Shown piece by piece: positions 1 to 7,849 of a stretch of DNA of 64,000 nucleotides (within the stretch, counting starts at the first letter, position 1; every line of letters begins with the position of its first letter). The notes beneath the pieces are model-generated. The model saw only the letters and a program-made list of their open reading frames with translations. It was not told where the DNA came from and ran no database searches. The position numbers were made by a program, and so were the translations under genes. The stretch spans positions 25,120 through 89,119 of the forward strand of contig JARGEQ010000047.1 of assembly GCA_029211145.1 (NCBI GenBank), written 5' to 3'. Source of the DNA: Marinimicrococcus flavescens. Its GTDB lineage: Bacteria; Pseudomonadota; Alphaproteobacteria; Geminicoccales; Geminicoccaceae.

Positions 1-76
1 GGCCCAGCCACTCGGATGCGAAGCGGTTCAGCGGCGAGCCGGCCGGCGGGGCGAAATAGACCGCATAGCGACGCAT
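1..76 (-). CDS. DUF1045 phosphonate-cluster protein, N-terminal part only
   Basis: This is the first 25 codons of a leftward gene that leaves the window. The start ATG lies at 74-76, two bases after the stop codon of the adjacent phnM, so it belongs to the same operon. The visible peptide begins MRRYAVYFAPP and continues with PLNRFASEWLG, which is the typical opening of the DUF1045 family, a 2H-phosphoesterase-like protein found in carbon-phosphorus lyase operons. The family has been proposed to act in handling of the phosphoribosyl intermediates, but its role is unsettled. The catalytic H-x-T/S motifs lie outside the window. Confidence 0.7.
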   Translation of the reverse strand, partial: MRRYAVYFAPPAGSPLNRFASEWLG

Positions 77-78
77 GC

Positions 79-1224
79 TCAGGCCACCCTCTCGCCCTGG
101 ACCCATACCCCGCGCACCACCGGCCGCCCGTCGACCAGCCGCACCCGCACCAGATCGCCGCGCAGGCCCACCTCGATGCGGCCGCGATCATCCAGCCCTG
201 CGGCACGCGCGGGATTGGACGTGACCGTGGCGAGGGCATCGGGCAGCGACAGCCCGAAGGGCTCGCGGGCGAGGCTGAAGGCCGCCATGACGAGGCTCGC
301 CGGGATGTAGTCGGAGGAGATGATGTCGAGAAGCCCGGCGCGCACCAGATCGCCCGCCGCCACGTTGCCCGAGTGCGAGCCGCCGCGGATGAGGTTCGGG
401 GCGCCCATGAGCACCTGCAGCCCGTGCGCCCGGGCGGCCTCTGCGGCCTCCATGGTGGTGGGGAACTCGCTCACCACGCAGCCCAGTGCGGCCGCCTCCT
501 CGACATGCTCGCGCCGCGCGTCGTCGTGGCTGGCCAGCGCGATGCCGCGGCGCCGCGCCTGCTCGCCCAGCAGGCGGCGGTTCTCCGGCCCGTGCAGCCG
601 GGAGCTCTCGATCAGGCCGGCCACATGCGCCTCCACCTGCTCGTGGCTCATGCCGATCTGCGAGCGGTAGCGCTTCTTGTAGGCCTCGATGTCGGGGGAC
701 TGGCGGTCGCCCGGGGCATGATCCATGAGCGACATGACGCCCAGCCCCGGCTCCTCGCAGTAGCGCTCGAAGATGGCACCGATCTCGGGATGGGTGATCT
801 CGCAGCGCAGATGCAGGCGGTGGTCGATCTTGAGCATTCCGCCGTCGCGCGCCCGGCGCAGCCCGCCCAGCATCGGCGCCAGCCAGCTGTCGCGCATGTC
901 CCAGCCCATGGCAGCGCCGATCACCAGCGAGTCGTAGACCGTGGTGATGCCCGAGCCGGCGAGCTGGGTGTCGTGGCTGATGGCGGCCGCCACCGGATCC
1001 CACTCCACCCCGGCGCGCGGCGCGTAGTGCTTCTCGAGATTGTCGGTGTGTAGCTCCACCAGCCCGGGGATGAGCAGGTCGCCTCGCAGGTCGGCAGCGC
1101 CTGCGGGCACGTTGTCGCCGCGCTCGACGGCAGCAATGACGCCTTCGCGCATCACCACGCCGCCCTCGATGACGGCCTCGGGCGTGACGATGCGGGCGTT
1201 GGCCAGAATTTGCGGTTCAGACAT
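79..1224 (-). CDS. phnM: Alpha-D-ribose 1-methylphosphonate 5-triphosphate diphosphatase, copy A
   Basis: A 381-residue amidohydrolase-fold enzyme that removes pyrophosphate from the triphosphate intermediate made by PhnGHI, giving the 5-phosphate used by the PhnJ lyase. Recognisable PhnM landmarks, in order, are LIPGLVELHTDNLEKH near residue 55, SGITTVYD, HLRCEITHP, LMDHAPGDRQ, LASHDDA, SEFPTTMEAAEAA, GSHSGNVAA and SSDYIPAS; these carry the metal-binding His and Asp residues. Length matches the family. It is the second of two tandem phnM genes on this strand, 30 bases downstream of copy B, and is followed by the DUF1045 gene. Two full-length, motif-complete copies in one operon are unusual. 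Confidence 0.93.
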   Translation of the reverse strand: MSEPQILANARIVTPEAVIEGGVVMREGVIAAVERGDNVPAGAADLRGDLLIPGLVELHTDNLEKHYAPRAGVEWDPVAAAISHDTQLAGSGITTVYDSLVIGAAMGWDMRDSWLAPMLGGLRRARDGGMLKIDHRLHLRCEITHPEIGAIFERYCEEPGLGVMSLMDHAPGDRQSPDIEAYKKRYRSQIGMSHEQVEAHVAGLIESSRLHGPENRRLLGEQARRRGIALASHDDARREHVEEAAALGCVVSEFPTTMEAAEAARAHGLQVLMGAPNLIRGGSHSGNVAAGDLVRAGLLDIISSDYIPASLVMAAFSLAREPFGLSLPDALATVTSNPARAAGLDDRGRIEVGLRGDLVRVRLVDGRPVVRGVWVQGERVA

Positions 1225-1254
1225 GTCGCAGGCTGTCTACCATGCAGAGGGGAA

Positions 1255-2397
1255 TCAGGCGATACGCCGGCCGGCGCGCCAGACCGCACCGACATGCGGC
1301 GTTTCGCCGATCTCGCGCACGCGCACCAGATCGGCGCGACGCCCAGCCTCGATGATCCCGCGGTCGGCCATCCCCAGAAGCTCGGCCGGATGGCGTGTCA
1401 CCGGGGCGATGGCCTCGGGCATGGCCATGCCGAACTCGCGGGCGAGCTTGAAGGCCGCCTGCAGCATGCTGGCCGGCACGTAGTCGGAGGACATGACGTC
1501 GAGCAGCCCCTCGCGGGCGAGCTCCCCGGCCGAGACATTGCCCGAGTGCGAGCCGCCCAGGACGAGGTTGGGCCCGCCCATGACGATGCTCATGCCGGCC
1601 TCGCGTGCCGCCCGGGCCGCCTCCAGCGTGGTCGGGAACTCCGAGATGGTGGCACCCATCGCCCGCGCGTCGGCCACATGCTCGGGCGTCGTGTCGTCGT
1701 GGCTGGCGCGAACCGCCGGATGGCCCTCGAGAAGCTCCAGGATGCGCGCAAGATTGGCGGTGAAATGCTGCTTTTGCTCCTCGACCCGCCGCTCGATCAT
1801 GGCGGCGAACTGGTCCTCGGTGGTCACCGTGCGGCCCATGTGGAAGGTGCGGTACTTCTCGATGTCGCGCCACTGCCGCTGGCCCGGCGTGTGGTCCATG
1901 AAGGAGACCACCGCGAGCCCCTCCTCGTCCATCAGCGGCTCGAACAGCTCGAGGCAGCCCGGATCGCTCACCTCGAGGCGCAGGTGAAGGAGATGCTCGG
2001 CCTTGAGCGCGGCGGCGGCGCGCGCCCGGTGCAGCACGTCGAGAGACAGCCGCAGCAGCTCGAGCCGCTCTCTCTTGCCGCCGTAGAAGCCCACGCAGAC
2101 GGCATCGCACACGGTGGTGATGCCGCTGCCGGCGATCTGTCCGTCGTGCTGGAGCATGGCGGCGTCGGCCGGCCAGCGCACGCCCGGCCGCGGCTGGAAC
2201 TGCCGCTCGAGATTGTCGGTGTGCAGCTCGACCAGGCCCGGCAGCAGCCAGTCGCCCTCCAGATCGACGGCGCCCGCGGCCCGGCTGGCGCCCGCCGCCA
2301 GCTCGGCGATCTGCCCGTCGCGCACGACGAGGCTACCCTCGACCACCTCCTCCCTGGTGACGATCCGGGCGTTCGTCAGGATCATCTCGCTGCTCAT
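1255..2397 (-). CDS. phnM: Alpha-D-ribose 1-methylphosphonate 5-triphosphate diphosphatase, copy B
   Basis: A 380-residue PhnM paralogue of copy A, with the same motif order: LLPGLVELHTDNLER, SGITTVCDAV, HLRLEVSDP, FMDHTPGQRQW, ASHDDTTPEH, SEFPTTLEAARAA, GSHSGNVSA and SSDYVPAS. The central part (HTPGQRQW then EKYR and a coiled helical stretch) resembles the E. coli enzyme more closely than copy A does, so this may be the canonical phnM. Its ATG overlaps the phnL stop by four bases (2394-2397), so the two are translationally coupled. No phnN is seen between phnM copies or elsewhere in the window. Confidence 0.93.
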   Translation of the reverse strand: MSSEMILTNARIVTREEVVEGSLVVRDGQIAELAAGASRAAGAVDLEGDWLLPGLVELHTDNLERQFQPRPGVRWPADAAMLQHDGQIAGSGITTVCDAVCVGFYGGKRERLELLRLSLDVLHRARAAAALKAEHLLHLRLEVSDPGCLELFEPLMDEEGLAVVSFMDHTPGQRQWRDIEKYRTFHMGRTVTTEDQFAAMIERRVEEQKQHFTANLARILELLEGHPAVRASHDDTTPEHVADARAMGATISEFPTTLEAARAAREAGMSIVMGGPNLVLGGSHSGNVSAGELAREGLLDVMSSDYVPASMLQAAFKLAREFGMAMPEAIAPVTRHPAELLGMADRGIIEAGRRADLVRVREIGETPHVGAVWRAGRRIA

Positions 2398-3095
2398 GCC
2401 GCCATCCGCTCCGCCGTCAGATCGACCAGGCGCGTGGCCACCGCCTCGCGCACGTCCTCGTCGTGGAAGATCCCCACCATGGCGGCACCGCGCGCCTTGG
2501 CCTCCTCGATGAGCTGCACCACCGTGGCCCGGTTGCGGGCGTCGAGGGAGGCGGTGGGCTCGTCGAGCAGAAGTACCGGATAGGGGTGGGCGAAGCCGCG
2601 GGCAATGTTCACCCGCTGCTGCTCGCCGCCCGAGAAGGTGGCGGGCGGGAGCGAGAAGAGCCGTTCGGGTATCGCCAGCCGGTCGAGGAGCGTGCCGGCC
2701 CGCTCGCGCGCCTCCTCGCGCGGCATGCCCAGCGTCACCAGCGGCTCGGCCACCACGTCGATGGCGGCCACCCGCGGCACCACCCGCAGGAACTGGCTGA
2801 CATAGCCCAGCGTGCGGCGGCGCACGTCGAGGACGGTGCGCGGGTCGGCCGAGACGAGATCGACGGGAGCGCCCTCATGGCTCACCAGCACCCGGCCGGC
2901 GCTGGCCTTGTAGGAGCCGTAGACGAGCTTGAGGACGGTGCTCTTGCCGACGCCCGAGGCGCCGGCCAGCACCACGCACTCGCCGGGCCGGACGGAGAAG
3001 CCCAGCCCGTCCAGGACCGGGATCTCGAGCCCGCCCTGGAGATGGAGGGTGAAGCGCTTCTCCAGCGCCTCGACGGAGAGAAGTGGCCTGGTCAT
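2394..3095 (-). CDS. phnL: C-P lyase complex ABC-type protein PhnL
   Basis: A 233-residue ABC ATPase-fold subunit of the carbon-phosphorus lyase pathway. Despite the fold it has no membrane partner here; in characterised systems PhnK and PhnL bind the PhnGHIJ core. Walker A is GASGVGKS (residues 45-52), the signature motif is FSGGEQQR and Walker B is VLLLDEPTASLD. The start ATG is at 3095 and lies four bases after the phnK stop. The order phnG-H-I-J-K-L-M is that of the classical operon. Confidence 0.94.
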   Translation of the reverse strand: MTRPLLSVEALEKRFTLHLQGGLEIPVLDGLGFSVRPGECVVLAGASGVGKSTVLKLVYGSYKASAGRVLVSHEGAPVDLVSADPRTVLDVRRRTLGYVSQFLRVVPRVAAIDVVAEPLVTLGMPREEARERAGTLLDRLAIPERLFSLPPATFSGGEQQRVNIARGFAHPYPVLLLDEPTASLDARNRATVVQLIEEAKARGAAMVGIFHDEDVREAVATRLVDLTAERMAA

Positions 3096-3099
3096 GGCA

Positions 3100-3876
3100 T
3101 CAGCCCTGCAGGATCGAGGCGACGAGGAGCTGGCTGTAGGAGTGCTGCGGGTCGTCGAGGATCTGGTCGGTCAGACCCGCCTCCACCACGCGGCCCCGCT
3201 GCATCACCATCATGCGGTGCGAGAGCAGCCGCGCCACCGCGAGATCGTGGGTCACGATGATGACGGAAAGCTGCAGCTCGGTGACCAGCGTGCGCATGAG
3301 ATCGAGCAGCCGGGCCTGCACCGACACGTCGAGCCCGCCGGTAGGCTCGTCCATGAAGATCAGGCGGGGCCGCGAGACCAGGTTGCGGGCGATCTGCAGG
3401 CGCTGCTGCATGCCGCCCGAGAAGGTGCGCGGCAGATGGTCGATGCGCGGCGCCTCGATCTCGACCCGCTCCAGCCACTCCTGGGCCTCCTCGCGGATGC
3501 GGCCATAGTGGCGCGCCCCCACCGCCATCAGCCGCTCGCCGATATTGCCGCCGGCGGTGATCCCGAGGCGCAGCCCGTCGCGCGGGTTTTGATGCACATA
3601 GCCCCATTCGGTGCGCAGGAGCCAGCGCCGGCGCGCCTCGGAAAGCGCGCGCAGATCGACGATTCCGTCATGGCGGCTGTCATAGCTGATGCTGCCGGCA
3701 TCGGACTCCGCGAGCCCGGCCACGCAGCCCAGCAGCGTGCTCTTGCCCGAGCCGGATTCGCCGACCACGGCCAGCACCTCGCCCGGCCACAGATCGAAGC
3801 TCACCCCGTCGACCGCCTTCAAGGCGCCGTAGCGCTTGGCCAGGCCCTCGACGCGCAGCAGCGGCGTCTCGCTCAT
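3100..3876 (-). CDS. phnK: C-P lyase complex ABC-type protein PhnK
   Basis: A 258-residue ABC ATPase-fold protein that docks on the PhnGHIJ core through PhnJ. Walker A is GESGSGKS (residues 39-46), the signature motif is FSGGMQQRLQIARNL and Walker B is LIFMDEPTGGLD, followed by the switch histidine in IVTHDL. The reading frame stays open far upstream, but the ATG at 3876 (MSETPLL) overlaps the phnJ stop in an ATGA arrangement and is preceded by a good GAGAG Shine-Dalgarno sequence, so it is chosen as the start. Confidence 0.94.
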   Translation of the reverse strand: MSETPLLRVEGLAKRYGALKAVDGVSFDLWPGEVLAVVGESGSGKSTLLGCVAGLAESDAGSISYDSRHDGIVDLRALSEARRRWLLRTEWGYVHQNPRDGLRLGITAGGNIGERLMAVGARHYGRIREEAQEWLERVEIEAPRIDHLPRTFSGGMQQRLQIARNLVSRPRLIFMDEPTGGLDVSVQARLLDLMRTLVTELQLSVIIVTHDLAVARLLSHRMMVMQRGRVVEAGLTDQILDDPQHSYSQLLVASILQG

Positions 3877-4766
3877 CGGCTCTCTCCTGCGCCGGGCCCC
3901 TCGCCCGCCGCGACGCGCTCGGCACAATGGTCGGTGTCCGAGCAGCAGAACATGCGGTTGCCCGCATCGTCGGTGACGACCTCGTCCAGATAGCTCCCGG
4001 TGGCCCCGCAGATGGCGCAGGGCTCGTCCCACTTCTGGATCTCGAAGGGATGGTCCTCGAAGTCGAGGCTCACCACCTTCGTGAAGGGCGGGATCGCGTA
4101 GATCCGCTTCTCGCGGCCGGCGCCGAAGAGCTGCAGCGCCGGGTTCATGTGCATCTTGGGGTTGTCGAACTTGGGGATCGGCGAGGGTGACATCACGTAG
4201 CGGTCGTTCACCAGCACCGGATAGGAATAGCTGGTAGCGATCCGCCCCAGGCGGGCGATATCCTCGTAGAGCCGCACATGCATCACGCCGTAGTCGGCCA
4301 GCGCATGGAGCTTTCTGGTCTCCCGCTCGCGCGGCTCGAGAAAGCGCAGGGGCTCGGGGATCGGCACCTGGTAGACCAGGATCTGCCCCTCGGTGAGCGG
4401 CTTCTCGGGGATCCGGTGGCGGGTCTGGATGATGCTCGCCTCGACGGTCCGCTCGGTGGTGGCGACACCCGCGGTGGTGGCGAAGAAGCGGCGGATCGAG
4501 ACGGCGTTGGTGGTGTCGTCCGCCCCCTGGTCGATCACCTTGAGCACGTCCTCCTGGCCGATGCAGGCGGCGGTCACCTGGATGCCGCCCGTGCCCCAGC
4601 CATAGGGCAGCGGCATGTCGCGCGAGGCAAACGGCACCTGGTAGCCGGGGATCGCCACCGCCTTGAGGAGCGCCCGGCGGATCATCCGCTTGGTCTGCTC
4701 GTCGAGATAGGCGAAGTTGTAGCCTGCCAGCGTCCCGCCGCCGTCGATGTTCGTCGCGGCGCTCAT
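3873..4766 (-). CDS. phnJ: Alpha-D-ribose 1-methylphosphonate 5-phosphate C-P lyase
   Basis: The catalytic radical-SAM-type subunit that breaks the carbon-phosphorus bond, releasing the hydrocarbon (methane from methylphosphonate) and a cyclic ribose phosphate. The protein is 297 residues. The C-terminal cysteine set is intact: C250, C253 and C275 have the spacing of the iron-sulphur cluster ligands in the E. coli enzyme (3 and 22 residues apart), and C281, six residues further on, matches the cysteine proposed to form the thiyl radical. The gene overlaps phnI by four bases on one side and phnK by four on the other. Confidence 0.96.
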   Translation of the reverse strand: MSAATNIDGGGTLAGYNFAYLDEQTKRMIRRALLKAVAIPGYQVPFASRDMPLPYGWGTGGIQVTAACIGQEDVLKVIDQGADDTTNAVSIRRFFATTAGVATTERTVEASIIQTRHRIPEKPLTEGQILVYQVPIPEPLRFLEPRERETRKLHALADYGVMHVRLYEDIARLGRIATSYSYPVLVNDRYVMSPSPIPKFDNPKMHMNPALQLFGAGREKRIYAIPPFTKVVSLDFEDHPFEIQKWDEPCAICGATGSYLDEVVTDDAGNRMFCCSDTDHCAERVAAGEGPGAGESR

Positions 4767-5860
4767 TGGGCGGCCTCCGCATTGCTCTCGCCGGCGGTCA
4801 TGGCCCGCAGCCGGCGGATGTTCTCCAGCTCACCCTGGAAGTCGACATAGTGCGGCAGCTTCAGATGCTCGACGAAGCCCGAGGCCTGCACATTGTCGGC
4901 GTGGTAGAGCACGAATTCCTGGTCCTGGGCCGGCGCCGTGGCCTCGCCCGTGGCCTGTGCCTCCCTGAGCGCCCGGTCCACCAGCGCCATGCTCATGGCG
5001 CGGCGCTCGGCATGGCCGAAGGCCAGGCCATAGCCGCGGGTGAACTGCGGCGGCTCGCTCCTCGAGCCCGTGAACTGGTTGACCATCTCGCACTCGGTGA
5101 CGGGAACGGTCCCGAGCTCCACCGCAAAGCCCAGCTCCTCCGGCACGAACTCGACCGCCACCTCGCCCATCCGCAGCTCGCCCACGAAGGGATGCGTGCT
5201 GCCGAAGCCGCGCTGGGTCGAGTAGCCGAGCGCCAGGAGAAAGCCCTCGTCGCCGCGCGACAGGCCCTGCAGCCAGAGATCGCGGTCGGCCGGGAACAGC
5301 AGCGGCTCGCGGGTGAGATCGGCAGTTCTCTCGCCGGCCGTCCCGGGCTCCTCCTGCTGCATCAGCCCCTCGCGGTCGAGGATGGAGAGGACGTGCGGGC
5401 TCGTGCCGTCACCTTCGGGCGGCGCCTCGGGAGCGGGTGCCGGAGCCTCGCCCTCGGCCATCAGACAAAAATCGAGCAGGCGGTGGGTGTAGTCGAAGGT
5501 CGGCCCCAGGATCTGCCCGCCGGGCAGATCCTTGTAGGTGGCCGAGATCCGCCGCTGCACCAGCATGGCGCCGGTATCGACGGGCTCGCTGTAGCCGAAG
5601 CGCGGCAGGGTGGTGCGGTAGGCGCGCAAGAGGAACGCCGCCTCGACCACGTCGCCGCGCGCCTGCTTGAGCGCCAGTGCGGCCAGCCCGGGGTCGAAGC
5701 AGGAGCCCTCGTTCATCACCCTGTCGACGGCGAGGCCCAGCTGCTCTTCGACCTGCGCCACGGAAAGCTCGGGCACGGCCCGATCGCCGCGGCGGCGCTC
5801 AGCGAGCCAGCGATGGGCGTTGTCGATCGCCCGCTCGCCGCCCTTGACGGCCACGTACAT
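4763..5860 (-). CDS. phnI: C-P lyase core subunit, nucleosidase PhnI
   Basis: A 365-residue PhnI. With PhnG, PhnH and PhnL it exchanges the adenine of ATP for the phosphonate to give ribose 1-phosphonate 5-triphosphate. The N-terminus MYVAVKGGERAI is diagnostic of the family, and the conserved QVEEQLGLAVDRVMNEGS and FDYTHRLLDFCLMAEGE stretches are present. The open frame extends upstream, but the ATG at 5860 shares a TGATG junction with the phnH stop, which fixes the start. It overlaps phnJ by four bases. Confidence 0.95.
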   Translation of the reverse strand: MYVAVKGGERAIDNAHRWLAERRRGDRAVPELSVAQVEEQLGLAVDRVMNEGSCFDPGLAALALKQARGDVVEAAFLLRAYRTTLPRFGYSEPVDTGAMLVQRRISATYKDLPGGQILGPTFDYTHRLLDFCLMAEGEAPAPAPEAPPEGDGTSPHVLSILDREGLMQQEEPGTAGERTADLTREPLLFPADRDLWLQGLSRGDEGFLLALGYSTQRGFGSTHPFVGELRMGEVAVEFVPEELGFAVELGTVPVTECEMVNQFTGSRSEPPQFTRGYGLAFGHAERRAMSMALVDRALREAQATGEATAPAQDQEFVLYHADNVQASGFVEHLKLPHYVDFQGELENIRRLRAMTAGESNAEAAQ

Positions 5861-6462
5861 CAGCGGATCTCCACTTCGGTGGTGCGTGGCAGACCGGCGA
5901 TGCGCGAGCCCGCCACCAGCACGATGTCGACCCCTTGCGGGAAGCTGCGGTGATTGGCCCGGAGCTGCCCGACCAGGCCGGCGTCGAGGCCGCCCACCCG
6001 CAAGACCGCGCTCTCCTCGATGCCCGGCCCGCGCAGCACCAGCTCCTGCCCGCCCTCGCCCAGCGCCTCGACCTCGAGGAGCAGCGTCGTCGAGCGGTCG
6101 GGATAGTCTGGCGTGCCTTGCGCGAACTCCTCCAACGCCGGCGCGGCGCCCCCCGGGGCCACCGCGAAGACGGCATCGCCCGTGCACTCCGTCACCGGGC
6201 AGCCGCAATGGAAGCGCAGGCTCGCGGCGGCTTCCCCGGCCTCGGCCAGCCACAAGGGCGTCTCGTAGTCGAGCAGGCTCAAGAGCAGGGCGTAACTGCC
6301 CCGGCTCAAGGGTGCCGGCGCCGCCGGCAGCCCGGCTCCCAGCTCGACGATCCGTCCCGGCCGCGAGAGCGCGTCCAGAAGATGACGAAAATGCTCCTGG
6401 CTCGCCGTTACCGGATCGGCGAAGCCTTCGGCGATCGCGGCGTCTGTCCCGAGCGCAGCCAT
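5860..6462 (-). CDS. phnH: C-P lyase core subunit PhnH
   Basis: A 200-residue PhnH, a structural partner of PhnG, I and J in the C-P lyase core. The family signature at the N-terminus (FADPVTASQEHFRHLLDALSRPG) is complete, as is the later RGPGIEES motif. Both ends are TGATG junctions, one with phnG (base 6462) and one with phnI (base 5860), so phnG-H-I are translated as a coupled unit. Confidence 0.95.
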   Translation of the reverse strand: MAALGTDAAIAEGFADPVTASQEHFRHLLDALSRPGRIVELGAGLPAAPAPLSRGSYALLLSLLDYETPLWLAEAGEAAASLRFHCGCPVTECTGDAVFAVAPGGAAPALEEFAQGTPDYPDRSTTLLLEVEALGEGGQELVLRGPGIEESAVLRVGGLDAGLVGQLRANHRSFPQGVDIVLVAGSRIAGLPRTTEVEIR

Positions 6463-6914
6463 CAGCCCTCGCCCCGCACCAGCGTGAAGAAATCGACCTT
6501 GGTGGCGGCCGCCTTGCGGGCGGTCGTGGCGCGGGCGTCGGCCTGGGCCGCCGCCAGCGGCTCGACCAGCTCGCGCAGCAGCCGCTCGCGGCGCCCGTCC
6601 ATCTGCAAGAGCGCGTCGAGGCGCGCCACCATCTCCGCGCGGCGCTTGTCGCGGCCGGCCACGTAGCCGTGCCCCACCGTCTCGCCGGCCACCACCGCGC
6701 AGCGGGTCACGGTCATCTCGCCCATGTTGAAGCGCCGCCCGGTGCCGCCCATCCGGCCGCGCACCATCACCAGCCCCGTCTCAGGGGCGCGCAGGAAGCG
6801 CATGGAGGGCGCGTCGGCCTCCCTCGCCCAGGCATCCGCCAGCGCCCCGGCCGGCGCTGCGGCGAGAACGCCCAGCCATCGCCGCCTCGTCTGCGTGAGA
6901 TCCGTCCCGTTCAC
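6462..6914 (-). CDS. phnG: C-P lyase core subunit PhnG
   Basis: A 150-residue PhnG, the first gene of the leftward phn operon. The conserved RWLGVLAAAP and the block FNMGEMTVTRC with GHGYVAGRDKRRAE downstream are the PhnG hallmarks. The frame is open far upstream; the start is taken as GTG at 6914 (VNGTDLTQ), preceded by an AGCAGG sequence about 8 bases upstream and lying just downstream of the palindrome at 6940-6955. The C-terminal helix carries an Ala/Arg-rich stretch typical of the family. Confidence 0.92.
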   Translation of the reverse strand: MNGTDLTQTRRRWLGVLAAAPAGALADAWAREADAPSMRFLRAPETGLVMVRGRMGGTGRRFNMGEMTVTRCAVVAGETVGHGYVAGRDKRRAEMVARLDALLQMDGRRERLLRELVEPLAAAQADARATTARKAAATKVDFFTLVRGEG

Positions 6915-6939
6915 CGCTGCACCTGCTCGCTTCCGATTG

Positions 6940-6955
6940 GTCTGGATATCTAGAC
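6940..6955. promoter_or_regulatory. Candidate PhnF operator palindrome
   Basis: The 16-base sequence GTCTGGATATCTAGAC is an almost perfect palindrome (one mismatched pair) in the divergent promoter region between phnG and phnF, 26 bases upstream of the phnG start. GntR/HutC-family regulators such as PhnF bind palindromes of this size containing GTCTA half sites. The position suggests it controls phnG and possibly phnF itself. Confidence 0.5.
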
Positions 6956-7016
6956 AACTCCACGCCACACTATGGCGGCGCCGCGACGGGGTAAAGCACG
7001 CAGAGGTGACGGGACC

Positions 7017-7787
7017 GTGACAGCAGACGGACGGATGCAGGGCGAGGAGCTGGAGCGCGAGGGCGGCATCGCCCTGTGGCGCCAGGTGGCGACGCGCCTG
7101 GCCTCGGAGATCCGCGGCCGCGGCGCTGCGGAGGATCCTCGCCTGCCGCCGGAATCGGCCCTGGCCGAGCGGTTCGGGGTCAACCGCCATACGGTGCGCC
7201 AGGCGCTGCGCCATCTGGCCGAGCAGGGCATCGTGCGCACCGAGCGCGGCCGCGGCACCTTCGTCAACGAGGTGATGGTGCATTACAGCCTGGGCGAGAA
7301 GCCCCGCTTCGGCGCCAGCCTGCTGGCCGGCTACCGGCTGCCCGGCAGGCGCGTCCTCGACGCGGTGGCAGAGCCTGCGGACGAGACGGTGGCCCGGCAC
7401 CTCGGGCTCGCTGCCGGCACCATGGTCCTGCGGGTGCGCAGCCTGGGCCTCGCCGACGGCGTGCCGGTCTGCCTCGGCCAGACCTGGCTGGAGGCCCGCC
7501 GCTTCCCCGATGCCGCGGCCGAGCTCGAGGCCGAAGGCTCCTTCACCCGCCTCTTCGCGCGCCACCGGATCAGCGACTACCGGCGCGCTACCACGCGGCT
7601 GCAGGCCCGCCGGGCGAGCCGGGAGGAAGCGGCCCTCCTGCAGCAGCCGGTCGGCGAGCCGGTGCTCGCCACCGAGGCCCTCGACGTCACCCCCGACGGC
7701 ACGCCGCTGAGCTTCGCCGTTACCTCGTGGGCCGCCTCCCGGGTGGATTTCACGGTGGAGGCGCCAGCCGCGCCGGCGGCGCCTTGA
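7017..7787 (+). CDS. phnF: GntR-family phosphonate operon regulator PhnF
   Basis: A HutC-subfamily GntR repressor: an N-terminal winged helix (GIALWRQVATRLASEI, then LPPESALAERFGVNRHTVRQALRHL and the wing ERGRGTF) followed by a UTRA ligand-binding domain over the second two thirds. It should respond to a phosphonate or a phosphoribosyl intermediate. The start is uncertain: GTG at 7017 has an AGAGG sequence upstream; ATG at 6972 and ATG at 7035 are alternatives and the conserved region begins after 7035. It diverges from phnG and its stop overlaps a possible ATG of the next gene in a TGATG junction. Confidence 0.88.
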   Translation: MTADGRMQGEELEREGGIALWRQVATRLASEIRGRGAAEDPRLPPESALAERFGVNRHTVRQALRHLAEQGIVRTERGRGTFVNEVMVHYSLGEKPRFGASLLAGYRLPGRRVLDAVAEPADETVARHLGLAAGTMVLRVRSLGLADGVPVCLGQTWLEARRFPDAAAELEAEGSFTRLFARHRISDYRRATTRLQARRASREEAALLQQPVGEPVLATEALDVTPDGTPLSFAVTSWAASRVDFTVEAPAAPAAP

Positions 7788-7849
7788 TGCTGTCACACAA
7801 GCCCGGCAGGAACGCCCCCATCCTCTGCCAGCTCACCGGAGACCGCGCG

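Noticed and set aside
16..1053. A 345-codon plus-strand frame opposite phnM copy A
   Set aside because: The minus strand encodes a motif-complete PhnM; the plus frame has no family similarity.
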